A stretch of DNA of 64,000 bases from Mermis nigrescens (GCA_036768485.1 JAVLUZ010000257.1:944382-1008381); one strand, 5' to 3'; positions 1 to 13,979 are shown, numbered from the stretch's first letter. Numbers and translations are program-made. Notes: a model not told the origin generated them from the letters alone.

Positions 1-116
1 GCTTGATGAGAAACGTCGAAAAATTGTGTTGTTATCGCCATACCACCATTTTTAAGGCCATTTTTTGACCTTCAAAAAATCTTGCACCCCCAGAATTTTC
101 TTGCGGCCCACATATG
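1..116 (-). mobile_element. hAT-like MITE family A, partial copy
   Basis: This is the 3' part, in reverse orientation, of the window's commonest repeat. It contains the family hallmarks (GAAACGTCGAAAAA, CATACCACCATTTTTAAGG, a closing ...CCCACATATG end) and is cut by the window edge. Complete copies elsewhere are 226-273 bp, start CATAGGTGGGCAGC or similar, end CACGCCCAGGTGTG or similar, and are flanked by 8-bp target-site duplications. Confidence 0.8.
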
Positions 117-414
117 GTCATACTGAGCGGAGCTTTGAACCTCAATAACATTTTTCAATACCAAGCAAGTGCTTAGTAACAGATTAATACCAATCGTTAA
201 ATTTTTGTCGGATATGTTTATTTTGATAGTTCATTCCTACGAATGACATTACATCGCATAACTATTAGCATAGCCTCTGATTATTTTATTCCATTTTTTA
301 CTGAACAGCGCAAACGTACGAGTAAAAATCATTTCATTACATTATTAAATATACAAATCAATACGCAAATTTGCTTGCGTGGATTAATAAATCATTAAGT
401 GCCACTGCTTCAAG

Positions 415-484
415 ATGTATTCGCCCGAGGAGACGCGAAACGCCGGGCCATTGGCCCATCAAAATGCGGCAGACGCAAAAAATC
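415..484 (+). CDS. Possible 5' coding exon (tentative)
   Basis: An ATG opens a CpG-rich stretch of 23 codons (starting MYSPEETRNAG) unlike the AT-rich surroundings, followed by a GTAAAA donor-like site at 485. It could be a first exon of the zinc-finger gene downstream. Splicing directly to the exon at 10274 would not keep frame (this exon ends in phase 1, the next starts in phase 0), so at least one more exon would be needed. It may also be chance. Only transcript data would settle it. Confidence 0.15.
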
Positions 485-3400
485 GTAAAATTTCAATCCT
501 TTTATTCGCGCACCAACTGGGAAATTCGCTAAATGAAAACGACATTTTTGCCATCATCGAATTAATAAGCGGCTTTTTGATAATTATCAAGCCGTCGCAT
601 GAATAATACATGAGAACACACTTCGTACGCTTTCACCGTCCGACTAAATCTAAATGAAATTAATTATGCATATTTTTTCATCGAAAATATTTCCGATTCA
701 AATACCTTTACCTAGATCGAGTATTATATTATACAAATTCTCTCGCGCCGCGTTAATACGATTTCATAACACGAAAATGCGACCGACGGACGAATAATGC
801 GATACCATGAGAAAAAACGCGAACAGCGTCCGGTTTTACTATTTTTGCAATCATAATATTCAACGAAAAATGCATATTTTCACTGGTTTTTCTTTCCCCA
901 AGTAAACATTTTTCCCCAGTCTGGCTATCTCAAGAAATTAATTAGCCCGTATTATATAAGTGACGTTCGCCGGATTAGATTTAAGCAGTCGGTTTCGTAC
1001 GTGTATAAGAATGAATCGCATGCATGCACCTTATTTGCCGTATAATATATAACATATAACATAAGGTAGGCCGTAAAATGCGTGCGTATTCCCAGCCCTA
1101 TTGACCGTCATTTATTTTTTATGCCGGCGTCGACACGCCTATGCTTAAGCACAGTACACGCTTAATCATAGTGACGTGTCTAGCATAGCCCGCTTATTTC
1201 CTATGTTTTAACATTGTTGCATATTTAATACGTTGCGCAACCGAGAGCGCACACTTATACCGTAATTCGTACAAAGCTTTATCAATTTGTTAAAAGCGAG
1301 TAACAACAACTCGACGGTTTTATCTTTCTATGTGTTGTGTACGTTCTCAGTACCTTACTATGTATCTACCTATATTCAAATTGAATTGGGTGATTATTAC
1401 AGTAGGCAGGCACGTCTGGCGCGTGCTATGGTGCAAATCTGTAGCTTCTACGTACACGGACCAGGCTAGCTGTCTTTTCAAAAGCGAATATTTCTTCACG
1501 ATTCCATTGTATTAATAAAGTCGACTCAGACGCATTATCATTATTATTCGAGCGCGGATTGTAAAAAATAATAAAAATAAAGATACACAGAATACTGACG
1601 TGTCTACCTGCGCGTGTTATATTTCAATACATTAAATACAACTAGAAAAATTTTCACGTTAATTGGTCCGGTAAGACAGCGTTTCCGGTCACTCGGATTT
1701 TATTATTATTCGTAATTCGGAAAAAAGCTCGTTTACCTGCGCGCGAATTGTGTTTTATTTTCGTCGACTTAATACGCTTATCATCGGGCCTGGCGGCTTA
1801 GACGTAGCTAGCGCAATAATTAGCTCAGTCTGGCTGTTTAAATTCGCTGCAAAAAGCAATACAAATAGGTGTGTGCGTAAATAAAGAAAAATATTTGAAA
1901 TTATCTCCCGCGAGCATTATTAAGATTATTTAAGCGGATTTTTGGTAAGATCGTGTCCGAACGGAGTATCTAACCAATGTATCAACGAATTACAGTAAGA
2001 CTTATGCGATACATTTTAATCAAATAGCAGCACAACTTGCGTTCCTTCACCCACCTTACTCCGTTTAGCGCTTTGTTCGCGCAGATTTCGCCAGCCCAAC
2101 CCGTAAGGAATATTTTTCCGCGTCGAAATCGACGAGCTTCTGATGTCTGGCCGGATTACTCACATTTTTTATTTTTTCACTCCGCAATGCTAATTCGTCG
2201 TAGTTTTGTCGAGAGATATAAATGTGTTTCAAGCGCAAAATACTATATTCAATTTTCTAAGTGCCTAAATTTATTTTTAAATTAGATTAGCCACACGTTT
2301 TTCTAGTCGAACGCTCTCGATTTACCACTTTGTCGTTTTATCAGCCGTATTCGACGCGAATGCGGAGCATTCGGATAATAATGGTTTTAGAAGCTTTTAA
2401 CTCACGTTTTATATGTTGAAAAATCGTTGTGTGTGATTTGGATACGGATGAGTAAAGGATGAAAAAAAATTTAGATTCGCTTTTTATTAAGAGTCGTAAA
2501 ATCGCCTTTGTTTCTGTTGAAGTCTACGGGCCACACGCATTCTACGTACAAAATGCCTGAGTACAGAGAGTGAGTTCATTTTATTTTCTAAATTAAAAGC
2601 ATTTGCGGGCGGTGAAAAGTTCTCCAATTTAAATCCTAATGCAGTATGCTCTGTGTGCGATTTTTTATGCTAATTATGCGCCCCAAAATGGCCGGAATAA
2701 GAATACGGGAAAATGTATAGCTAGCTTAAGCGCATGTACCTACCTCGTTCCCCTTTTATACACGGCTGCATCGAATAGGTAAGGTACTTTTAACTTTCTG
2801 AAAAAATCCACGAATTGCGACGTATTACCCCGCGTGCTGTACCGTGCGCTTTTGTACGCGTAATTTTCGTAATAATTCGATCCGTGACATTCAAATTTGA
2901 CAAAAAAGCGCGGTCGATTTCGCCCTTTTTCAAAAATTGAATCCAAAAACTTTTTAACTTCGTCCTAAAGTACCCTGTAGAAGTTTTAATAGTCGTCGGT
3001 ACTGTGGATAATGCAACGTTGCACGCATTCCGTGTCGCATCGTGTACAACACATATGCATAATCCTCGTGGTATCTGTTCGAGTTTATGCACTAGAATAG
3101 TGCATCCAAAACACGTACTTATACTTATCCAACAATTTGTGGCTCATAAGAATTGAAAAAGCTAGTTCCTACTTCTTTTATCTACAATACGCAATACGCT
3201 CGCAACTTTCCGTGTACCTAGTACTAAAATTTATTTTTAAAAATATGCTCAAATTTCAAAAATACATCGCGCAGTAGGTAGGTATACCCGACTGACGTAG
3301 CCGATTGCGGTTTTGAGCGATAAAGTACACCCATTTATTTAATAACACGTTCTGTTTTTATGAATATTTACCCATCTTCTATTCGCGCCATGCAAAAGTT

Positions 3401-4187
3401 CGTCCTTTGTTAAATTCGTCAAATACTTTTAAAAAAATTGCTTTTTGTGATACTGAAGATAAGACGTAAGTATTAATTTTAGAAAAGCAATTAGTACTAA
3501 CGATGGTAATGGCGGTTAATTTTAATGGCCTTGTGATATTAGTGGTCAGTTACGATACACGAACTGGGTACCAAAATGCTGCGGGTTTTCGCCCCACCCG
3601 CAAAAAGTTTTTCACTCCCGCAAAAATAATTTACGCACACAACCAGAATCGGCTATTTTCCAGAAAAAATCATAGAAAACGTTTTGATTTAAGCATTTTT
3701 AGTGATATTTTAACTCAAAAGAGCCAGATTTTTGTACTTTGCACTAAACAGTCAGTTTTGACTATATTTTACTGAATTTAATTTAATTTTTGTCAAAATT
3801 TTTCAATGTTTTTATCGCATGAACGCCAAATACGGTATGTTAGACGCGTATTCACTTAAGGGAAATTTTCTGATCCCCTCCCCTAGAATTCTCATGCCGT
3901 GCATCTATGTCAATAAACAAACATGGGTGCTTGCTGATTTGGGGGATTTATTTGCATTATAAACTGGCCAAATAGGGTAAAATCTCCGCGAAATTGACCA
4001 GGTTCCTTACATTTTATCATTTTTGACATTTTTTCCTTCAAATAAGTATTTTCATTTTTCGTCAAATTCGTGCTATCCCGCACCTGACAGAATATTCTGG
4101 CCATTTTTTTATTATCTAAAACTTTCATACTGCCAAAAGGCTTAAATGCACAATAAAGGATCCGTACTTTCTACAGCACGTTATGAG
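485..4187. other. AT-rich non-coding stretch, no gene seen
   Basis: No open frame here has fingers, domains or exon-like composition. The sequence is AT-rich with scattered CpG. The short frames at 2037, 2790 and 3503 have no recognisable motif. Confidence 0.6.
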
Positions 4188-4428
4188 CATAGGTGGGCGG
4201 CACCAAAATTCTGGGGGGTGCGAGATTTTTCAAAGAACAAAAAATGGCCTTAAAAATGGTTTGGCCAAAAAACACCATTTTACAACGTTTCTCATCGAGC
4301 ACTATCCATTGGCATCAAAAGATTGCGAAAAAATTTTTCAAAATTCAATTCTGGAGGGTATTTTGGTTTTTGGGGGTATTTAGGTTTCTTGGGGGTGCAT
4401 AGCCCCCAAACCCCCACGCCCAGGTGTG
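4188..4428 (+). mobile_element. hAT-like MITE family A, complete
   Basis: A 241-bp copy running from CATAGGTGGGCGGC to CCCAGGTGTG. It is flanked by an exact 8-bp target-site duplication GTTATGAG (4180-4187 and 4429-4436), the length typical of hAT transposition. The ends form an imperfect inverted repeat. No coding capacity. Confidence 0.9.
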
Positions 4429-4436
4429 GTTATGAG

Positions 4437-7400
4437 CATAGTAAGGCTCGACGGTCTGAACTTGCATTAATGATAGGTTAAGAAATCTTTTTCCCATTCC
4501 TTTTAGTCAATAGTGTACCAAAGCGCTAAATACAGATCGAGTACCGCATGTATTGCACACATTTACAAATTGGCGTTAATGTAAATCAAATTCTTTTGGC
4601 TGTCCAAAGAACCAAACTGTTTTCGTTGCTCTGCTGCACTAAAATACATGTTGAGGTATTTTGACCTTTGAACCGTTTCGCTGTCACTGATGTAAATGAG
4701 AATGTCAGTTTAAATTGCCAAATCTTGCTACCTGATTGTGCATTTATGACGCCCTGCCAAAATTTGAAAATTTAGCTTAACGGTGAGCCGCTTTATCAGT
4801 AGTTTGGCAATACGTAAATTTAAGGTACATTTAAAGACTTTTTTGACTCATTTTCTTCCACTACAGACTCTGTGAATAAATATAAATTACACGCGTGAGA
4901 ATCGGCGTATAACGCTAGTAGGTACGAAAATTCCTAACGAACATGAACAATAAATTATTCTTGACCTCTAGAAATATACCCATTAAAGTATTCTATCGAA
5001 ATCCTGCGAGTTCGTTTCTATTTTGGGGAAAAAATGCAAAATCCTTTCTTAGTTCCGGTCAGCGTGTGATCATTGAAGTCCTTCAAGCGTTTTACTAAGC
5101 CCGCTGGTAATTCGTGCTATAAAAATCGGCTGGCTAATTCGCCGCATTTAGGCTCAAAAATTGCATTAATTTCATAACCGCGGCTATTTCCGCAACGCGT
5201 CTAATGCGATGCATCGGAGTGAGTTCCAGAGTATTTTGACTATACGTGAGCCGAGATAAGGAACCATTAGCCATCACAATATTCTCCGCATATGTTAGCT
5301 TAAATATGCGTCAAAATCTTAAAAAAATAGTAAAATCCTTTTAAGAAATTTTTCGCCTGTGCGGCCGCGTGTTTTCTAAAAGATACGCGCGTATGCGTAT
5401 AAAATTATATAGGATATCACGTGATCGCCAGAAGACGTTTAAAAAAATTTGCATATTTTCGATTCGCGCCTCGTATCAAAATATGCTTATTTTTCATTTT
5501 CTCAAACTCGTTCCAATGCGTGAAACGCGTACTCGTTTACTGTGTAGCGATTCGCTGACCTGTGCTTAAGCGTGCGCTTATATTTAGCACGCGTCTGACT
5601 CATCCTGCTTATGCTTAACAGGCAGATTGCCGAGGTGGGACTAGTCCAGCCCCCACAAGAAAAATTTTAGAAATATAACTTTTTTGACAAGGGTCCTCCG
5701 AAGGAAACAAGTGAAAATTCTTCAAGCGCACTCGATAGATCACTAGAATGTATTCTAACTGCTTAATAAGATAACAATTTCTGGCGCTTCGTATCGGATT
5801 GATTATTTTTGTAGTATTATTGCCTTCCAAACTATCCAACTTTTCAGTAAGACTTGGTGAATATGTCAAAATTTTCTAACACTCCCCGCAGATTAATTCA
5901 TCCTCTGTATTGCTTTTCATTGCAAATGCAACCGAAATTTATATTTAAAAATGAGTCAAAAAATTTTGATCAGGCAAGCATGGACGGAATGTTGAGAAAT
6001 CATTTGTGAGGCTATTCTAAACGATATATTTTTTGCATATAAATGAAATGAACTTACAAAGTGAGGCTCTTCAAATTTTTTTAAAAATTTTGCTTCTTCA
6101 GCATATAAAGCGCGCCAAGAAAGACCATCATCTTTGCCTATCCGAGACATCCGACTTTTGAATGTATTTCCAATGTGAATATCTGAAAATTCGAAATTCA
6201 AACGGAAAATTCAAAATTCCAAAAAGTTCAAAATAAAAAATTGAAAATTCAAAATACAAAATTTTCCGGGCAATTCCAAGAGGCCAGCTACGTGCCCAAT
6301 GCTCAAGCATACGCGCACGTATTGTACACTAATGTTCCAGCATAGGACGGTCGTGTCGTATGCGCGCGCGTTATAGCCTTCGTGGGCATAATTCGCGTAT
6401 GGTATATTTTTGGAAATAAAAATTTTCATTTTCCCACCAAAAACCCATCTCGCTTTGCACGCGCATAACGAGTTGATTGTATTTTTAAATCGTCGTGAAT
6501 GAAATTTCAATTTTTTTCAACCCTCCCTCAGTGACGACGGCTGCCGACGTTATTGCGCGAATAATGCGAATCGATCACAAGTTTTGTATAGCCAAATAAA
6601 TCGTTTATTTATACCGCGTCGTATTAGTGTCGGCGTTTTCTCCTTTTCGCTTATTTTTAAAACGTTTTCGATACGGGACGAAAATAAAGCGCCGAATAAT
6701 CCGCAGAAAATAAATGAATAAAGCGCATCTCGCTCGACTTTGTCCGAAAAATGTAACAAAATGATTAGGTATTGTGTAAGGCGGATTAAGCGCGGGTTTT
6801 TAATAAAAAAATTGGGACAATTGGCTCAATTTTATTCGATCGCGAAATATGTGGCTTAAAATTTCATTTTATAGCTGTTCCGTTTTATTTGCATTCATTC
6901 GTCGTCACTTAATAGTTGTTTTTCGTTGGAGTTCCTAGGCTGGCGCTGGCATTATAAATACTCGTCGCGAAACGCGATGCGAATGGGTTCAAAACGCTCG
7001 CCTTCTTTTAATTTTACTAGCAAATTATCAAAATTTTATTTTTTTCTACTTTCATGTGCGTCTGATATATTTTTTATTCTCTTCATCAGGTGAGAGAAAT
7101 ATTGCTTGGGCGGAGAAAAACACATTTCGGACGTTTGTTAGTCGCTACCATACATAGCAGCAACTCAATTCTGTCTGGGTGGTCCAGTGGGGCGAAAATG
7201 GCACCAAAATTCAATTCTGGGGTTCTATCGATTTGGGGAGGGTCCGCCGGAGTCTGAGTGTCCCAGACCAGACATGCACGTGGGGGTTCGGGAGTCTAGA
7301 CTCCCACTGAATGGAAAAGGAAAATTTTGTGGGGAAAATGAGGCAAATCAAAGGCTAAAAGCGGATGAAAATTGAAAAGTGTCTTTAAAAGTGCTTCAAA

Positions 7401-10273
7401 TTGATCAGAAACTGTGTAATAAGTAAAGACCGGATTTTGTGTGCAAAAAAAGTAGCCATTTGTGCGCAACAATAAGTGCGAAAAAAAGCTGTTTGTGTGC
7501 TAGTTTATTTGACAACGATCTGATAAAATTGCTTTGTATTGAGAAAACAATCGCTCCACATCGACAGAAACAAGTGGAGCGTACCAAGTATTCTATAGTT
7601 TGTCCGGCTTCGACTTTTCCCATCAAGTTATAATCATTGATATAAAAAAATGGAAAAATTCAAAAAATTACCAGCCGAGTTCAACCCCTTCCCTTCCGAG
7701 TCCCTTTTGTGGAGACTGCCCGCTAGGTATGCATAGCATGAAACTGCTATTTTGTTGTCCTACATTTGCTTTTTGAAAAAAGTGCATTTTTCTGGGCTCA
7801 AAAATGGTAGATACGCGTCAAAAACATCACACTATGGCTTTTCTGGTGATGCTCTATCTTCTTAAAGTGTAAAAACATTTTTTAAAAAATTTTGAAAAAT
7901 CAAAAATTGAATAAATTGAAGAAAATATAGTAGAAAATGCGTATAGCGTCGTAAATCTGACACTTTTGAGCAAGTAGATGGGTTGCTAAAAGTGCCTAAA
8001 ACTACCTTTTTCACGAATTCTTTTGAAAATCGAAGATTCTAGGGGCGTAAAAAAGTTCCGGGGGGGTGAAACTCCTCCCAAGATCATATACGCTGCCGGC
8101 AGTCATGCTTACTGCAGCTGATCCCTAATCAATCAAGGTCTTTAATAGCTTTCTTGCGCGAATCGGCTTTTGAATCGAAAAAAGTTTCAAGTCGGTTCGG
8201 CTCCTTGCGAGCTTGCAATGCAACACTTACCGTAATCTTTTGCATATTATATTATACTCGTTCGAGTTTAGAGTTCCTTTTCAACTCGGTTAAATGCGTT
8301 AGCGCAAATAATGGTGAAATATCGACATTTTTGACTTTTTAATTACGGCTAAAACGCGCGCATCCACAACTATGGCACAACGTTAATTATGGCCAATGGT
8401 TAGGAGGTGAAGTAATTTAAAATTAATTGAACTTTGCCCGCGGCGATAAAACACGCGCTCCGCTTTTATATGAACAATAATAAGGATAACACGAACATTT
8501 CAAACGTAATTTATACTCGAAATTGCGTTTGAGGAGCCAAAGTCGTATCTGGAAAATAATGACTTCACTTTCTTCTAACTTTCCGATTCTACTCAGCTCC
8601 TTAATCGCTTATTCACCAGTATTCGTACTCAATTTGCCATTGAATCTCTCTTCAACTCTGTGTGATCTCAATTTTAATTATCTACCGTTTCACAAGTAAT
8701 TTTCAAGCATATTTTATAGGTTAGAGGTTTGTATAGTAATTCTAGGGATTACGCTGAACGTCTGAAAAGTTTACCCATTCGCCGATTCCTTCGTTTTTTA
8801 CGGGGCGGCGACGAAATTCTGGGGTTTGAGATGAATTAGAGCGAAAATCTTATATTTAGGCAAACACACAATTTCTTCGACGATTTAATCAAACTTTGTT
8901 CGCTGGTTCAAAAAAAATTGCGAAAACAGAAATTATCGCGAAACAGAAAATTACGTGGTGTCCGAACGGTAGAGCGGGCAGAATTCAAAGGTCTAGCCTT
9001 AGATGTCCATCATGGTCGGTCTTGGAGTTGTTCTGGTCTAGGGGATAGCAAGAGAGCGTTTTTGAGCCAAAATGGTCTCAAATACTCAATTAGTGTGAAA
9101 TTACATCAATTTTCGATCATTTCCAAGCACGTTTGCAGAAAAATCTTTTGATTTTTAATAATTTTTGCTCTTCATTTTGCCTTAGTCTTCCGAATATATT
9201 TCCCATTTTTCTATTCCGGGATTGCATGACCCCATAACCCCACATGCATATTTGGTCCCAGCCATATGTTCATACGTTGAGTGCAGTCAGGCATGTACGC
9301 TGGGGGTCAGCACAGCATGCTAATTCATAGCTTTTCGTCGATTTCAGGCTTTTTTGAAGAAATTTTCGTTTGTTACGGATGTATTGTTTGCTTCTGGCGA
9401 AAAATTGACAATTCGTTTCGCTCGTAACTTCCACGATAGAAACTTTAGTGAAGTATTCCTGTGTTTTCCTCTATTTATTGCTTTGTTTGATTGGAAATTG
9501 AAGTGAAGCAAATCTATTGATTGGCGTAAAAAGTGTAAAGTATTTTAAAGTAAAATTGAGTTTAAAAGGGTCAGCTGATGTAGACTTAGCCGTTTTAATG
9601 AACAAATGCAAACCCATAGTCGATTCCTGAAACGTCTATTTTAAACCGAGTCACTGACTGGCCTTTTGCCAAATTTTCTATTATCTTCTGATAATTCGTT
9701 CATCAGAGTTGTAGTAGAGTCGAATCTCGGACAGCTATTCCGGACCGCTTTAATAACAAGGTGGACTAACCATCTATTACCACTAAAATTGTGTATGTGA
9801 AACACTGCGAAGTGTTGAATTTATGTACCCCAAAATTTTACTTCGTTACCGTCGAGCCGTCGGTTTTTCAATAATCCAATATTTTCTAGTATTTTTGTCT
9901 TCAATATCTGTTACTACAATATTTTCCAATTTTCAAATACTTTTTTCCAATATTATTCCTTTGAAATCCCGATCATACATTGGCATGAGGGAGGGGCAGT
10001 GGTTTGGGGTTACACCCCAAGAAGTTTAAAAACCTCCCGCGGATTACTGTAGACTCCATCAGAATTCTATTTTTGGCGATTTCATCCAATCAGACTCCCC
10101 TAGAATTTCCTTGCTGCCCATGTATGATACGATCCGTTATTCGAGTAACTGAATTACTTGGTTAGAAATCAATTATTAATGAATTAATACAATAATATTT
10201 TCTGTTATTGCTAATCATCTTGTTTTTAATTATTAATTTATTGCTAATTATTTATCTATTTATTATGTAACAG
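4437..10273. other. Non-coding stretch with repeat fragments
   Basis: No supportable gene. It holds fragments of dispersed repeats: about 7175-7290 and 9970-10128 (a short family with a CTCCCGC-GATTAC-GTAGACTCC core, seen again near 51.0 kb) and about 7728-8100 (a family starting near GCATAGCATG and ending ...CAAGATCAT, seen complete at 29861-30252). Confidence 0.5.
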
Positions 10274-11051
10274 GTTATTTCGGAGGAACCGTACCGGATG
10301 GTAAATAGTATAGACTTGTGCAACGATCCAGAACGACGTAACTTTAAGAGCGGAAACAGAGACGATAACACCAACGGCGGAATATCGGCCGACGGCGACT
10401 ACCGGACGTCGAGCGGCGGCGGCGCCGCCGACGCCGCGTATCGTTGCGATACATGCGCGTCGGGTTTCAGCACCGAACTCGAATCGTGGGCGCATCGTCG
10501 CGCATCTCACGGCGACGCGAGCGGCGCGAAATCGTCGGGCATCGTCAACTTCGTCGGCGCGATGCGACGTTTAACGCCGTCGTCCGCCGGCACCGACGTT
10601 GTCGTTGCCAAATCGTTGTCTTCGTCGAGCAAAATTTTCAATCCCGAGGCTTATTGCGCGCTGTGCGACAAGGAATTTTGCAACAAATATTTTCTAAAAA
10701 CGCACAAGGCCAATAAACACGGCGTTTACGGCGCAACGCCGACGTTCACGACGATGACGTCAGCTGCAGCGGCGGCGATGGGTGACGGCATCAACTTCGG
10801 ATCGACGACGGCGACGACCGACGCTCAGAATCAAGAAGCCGCCGGATTGCTGTTGAATTTGTCGGCGGCGCCGACGCCGGCGTCGGCGCTAGGAGCCGGC
10901 GGCGTTGTCGCCGTTTCTTCTCCGTCAGCAAACGAGAACGGCGCCGGAAGCCCCAAAGCGTTGCGATATAGTCCAACGGCGTCGGCGGACGCCGCCGGCG
11001 CGACGGCGCCTATCGCCAGCGATCTGCTGTCGCTGAGCTTTGATCTTCAAA
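10274..11051 (+). CDS. Zinc-finger gene, exon 1 of those seen (2 fingers)
   Basis: This exon follows an acceptor TAACAG ending at 10273 and opens in phase 0 as VISEEPYRM; the ATG at 10298 is a possible start if this is the first coding exon. It encodes two C2H2 fingers, C-x2-C-x12-H-x4-H: one beginning YRCDTC at about residue 57 and one of the FCNKYFLKTHK type at about residue 134. An Ala/Gly/Thr-rich linker follows. The donor is AAA|GTGAGT at 11052, leaving one base (phase 1), which fits the exon at 17422. Composition is strongly CpG-rich compared with the intron. The open frame runs on past the donor into intron sequence, so the longer ORF end is not real coding. Confidence 0.85.
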
Positions 11052-11199
11052 GTGAGTTTGAAGCGCGAGCAAAAGGAGGTCGACTTTGTGCTAAACATCT
11101 TAATTTCATTAATGTAGATATTAATATATTAATCTTTAAGAAATCATATAGTTTTACAATTAAAAAAATCGTTATTTCAGTTTAAAATATTTAAAAAAA

Positions 11200-11473
11200 T
11201 CAGAGTATCTTAAATCAAGACTCAAAACTGTCTTGAATGATATCTCAAAGTTCAAAGTCATTGACTGTAATCCTCTTCAATTTATACGCTCAGTTGAGAA
11301 ACGCATATCAGCCCATATACTGAAGGTTCATAAGCAGAATGGACCATCTGCTGATGTGTATAAAGGTATAAATCCTGTAGGATGCAGTTATGGTAGGCTA
11401 TATGGCTTGCCTAAGACTCATAAGAGAGATGTTCCTCTAAGACCAATCTTGTCAGCCATCAACACATCAACAC
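11200..11473 (+). pseudogene. Penelope-like RT, N-terminal fragment
   Basis: An open frame of about 90 codons covers the RT region leading to YGLPKTHKRDVPLRPILSA, a conserved Penelope-like block. It is broken by the MITE at 11474 with the duplication ATCAACAC, and the RT frame resumes at 11736 with HYKLAKYFVPIL. Confidence 0.8.
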
Positions 11474-11727
11474 CACACCTGGGCGTGGGGTTCGGGGAGT
11501 ATGCACCCCCAGAAACCAAAATACCCCCCTGAAATCAAAATACCCCCCAGAATTCAATTTTTGAAAATTTTTTTCGTTTTTTTCGCAATTTTTTGATGCC
11601 AATGGATAGTGCTTGATGAGAAACGTCGAAAAATGGTGTTTTTATCGCCATACCACCATTTTTAAGGCCATTTTTTGACCTTCAAAAAATCTTGCACTCC
11701 CCATAATTTTCTTGCTGCCCACGTATG
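11474..11727 (-). mobile_element. hAT-like MITE family A, inserted in retroelement
   Basis: A 254-bp reverse-orientation copy from CACACCTGGGCG to CCCACGTATG. The target-site duplication ATCAACAC is exact (11466-11473 and 11728-11735). It splits the Penelope-like RT frame, so it inserted after the retroelement. Confidence 0.92.
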
Positions 11728-12095
11728 ATCAACACTCCACATTATAAGTTGGCTAAGTATTTTGTGCCGATTCTACAAAAGATAAGTACAAATGAATTCA
11801 CCTTGTGTGACACGGGTAGTTTCCTGACATGACTTGAGGCTTTTACATTCAAGACCCATCATTTTTTGGCTAGTCTTGATGTTCAAAGCTTGTTCACTAG
11901 GGATGGACCGGGTCCAAGTATCCGGACCCGGATCCGGCACTATTCGACGATTTATCTGGATCCGGACCCTGATCCGGACCCAAAATTTTTAAAAGTAACG
12001 ATCCGAACCCGGACCCGAAATTTTCAAAAGTCAAGATCCGGACCCGGACTCGAAAATTTTGAATTTTTAGGAACCGAGTCAAATTGTTTTCTGAG

Positions 12096-12854
12096 CAGGG
12101 ATTTTTTTTTTAGCGCCACCCCCATTTGCGCAGCCGCTAATGGCCAGGATAGAGCGTTTGCGCGCGGAGCTTCTCATTAGCGCACCAAAAAACCTTTAAA
12201 TGCTTGGCGATAGGCAAAAATAAGGGCATTTTTGAACTTCTGATGCGCTCCATGTACTGCTGACTGACAATAAATTCTGGCAAGAAATTTAAAAAATTCT
12301 TACTACTGGTTCCAACTCGAACAAGAAATCTAATGGTAAAAATATCAATTTGATACCTGATTTCTCATTGCCTTGCCTATACTAGACTGAGCGATTTCTT
12401 CAAGCTGTCTTTGCAGTTTGCACTCAATTTTCGTGTATTGCAAAATGCAACCGCTATACAGAAACCAATAATTAGATGCAAAGCGCCCGAAATTTTGGCA
12501 TCTTCTCAATGTGTATCTCAAGGCTGGGCTATTTCAAAGATAAATTTAAAATGAAAACAATTAATTTGGCACCATGCACCACAAAAACAAGGATTCATTA
12601 CTGCAAAGATGCTAAAGCAGGGATTCGCTTATGATGAAACAGGAAAGCGGTGGTTGGCAAACACAATTAATTCATTCTTAAGAAGTCGGCGCCAAGCGCC
12701 GAAAAATTTTAAAAATTTTTAAATCAAAATGCAATATAAAATGTTTAAATTTCTAATTTTTTGCCCAAAAAAGCCTTTGCGCATGGCGCTAATGAACGAA
12801 ATGTCCCATTAGCGCAGGGCGGGTTTCCTTTGCGCCGCGCTAAAAAAAACAGTG
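12096..12854. mobile_element. hAT-like element with CAGGGA/CACTG T-tract ends
   Basis: A 759-bp element bounded by CAGGGATTTTTTTTTAGCGC on the left and the inverse of CACTGTTTTTTTTAGCGC on the right. The exact 8-bp duplication TTTCTGAG lies at 12088-12095 and 12855-12862. It carries GCGC-rich motifs inside (for example GGCGCCAAGCGCC near 12690). No coding frame. It is nested in the 11897 element. Confidence 0.85.
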
Positions 12855-13199
12855 TTTCTGAGTAAACTGAGAAATAAGTATCTAATGCAATTGTATAATT
12901 CTTCCATAATAGGCAGTAAGAACAGCTGTTGCAAAATTTTATTCACATTTTAGGAAAACTTTTATAACAAAAACACTAAATGTTTTTGACATTATATCTC
13001 ACAAGTCATCATAGTCTCACTTCATGAACTTTCATTTCTAGAAATGAACGCACCGAGAATAAGCAAGAGTAATACTACATATTTAAACTGATATTTGTCA
13101 AAGGCATCGGAAACAACAAAAAACAGCGGAAAAAAAGTTTTAATGAGCTATGTACATCATGCAAATCCATTTATGAGCCAATAGGATCAAAGCTAGCTT

Positions 13200-13979
13200 C
13201 AGAGCCGTATCCAAGGGGCGAGGGGCCGCTCCTGAAAAAAAATTTTGTTCCTCTTAAGGTTCCTTCAAAGTGAAAAATGAAAAACTGGCGAAGTGCGTCT
13301 GAAACACCGCCAAAACAGGTTTTTAGCGTAGTAAACTAAAAATTTTCTGGCGCTTCGCGCCGGATTTATTGCTTATGTATAGTTTTGTCTTCTAAAGCGC
13401 TGAAAATCGCTCAAATTTGAGTTAGACATAGAGAGAATGTCAATTTGTTTCCGGCGCTGTGCGCCGGATTCATTGCTGAGCTATAGTTTTTGCCTTCTAG
13501 CTCACTCAAAACAGCTCAAATTTGAGTTATGACATGGGAAACATGAAATTTTTCCGGCGCTTCGCGCCACATAAATTGTTTGTATATGTATTCTGTCTTC
13601 TAGTCCGCTCAAAACCGCTCAAATTTGAACTTGACAAGCAGAATATGTCAATTTTTTCGGCACTTGGCGACGAATTATTCATTATATGTATTGTTTTTCT
13701 CTGTGAAGCACAATTATTAAGTACAAAGGCGAGAGATAAGAAATAATTCGTCGATTAAGTGATTAGAAATCAGCTTAAATGATAAATTTGCTGTATATCA
13801 ATATGAAATAATGAAAATTTTTCAAATTTTTGAAATTTTTCTTCACCATCGTATAGAGCTTGTCGAGATACACTCAAAACTGCCTTTATTTTCGCCTATT
13901 TCCTAATGGTTCACGAGATATCTGGCCTCAAAAATTTTCGGCCCCCTCCCCCACAAATAAAATCCTGGTTACGGGCCTG
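13200..13979. mobile_element. hAT-like element with CAGAGCCGTATCC ends
   Basis: A 780-bp element from CAGAGCCGTATCCAAGG to CCTGGTTACGGGCCTG. The flanks GCTAGCTT (13192-13199) and GCTAGCTG (13980-13987) match at 7 of 8 bases. It contains a four-unit tandem repeat of about 102 bp built around a GGCGCTTCGCGCC palindrome. No transposase frame. Confidence 0.8.
13345..13690 (+). repeat. About 102-bp tandem repeat with GGCGCTTCGCGCC hairpins
   Basis: Four degenerate units start near 13349, 13451, 13553 and 13656. Each begins with a GGCGC...GCGCC palindrome and continues with a conserved TCTTCTAG...CGCTCAAA...TCAAATTTGA block. The last unit has lost palindrome symmetry. Confidence 0.75.

Noticed and set aside
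1287..1515. Overlapping short ORFs near 1.3 kb
   Set aside because: No motif, no splice context with matching phase, AT-rich composition.
13345..13690. Possible CRISPR-like array
   Set aside because: Palindromic repeats at about 102-bp spacing, but the 'spacers' are themselves similar and the array lies inside a hAT-like element in a eukaryotic genome.
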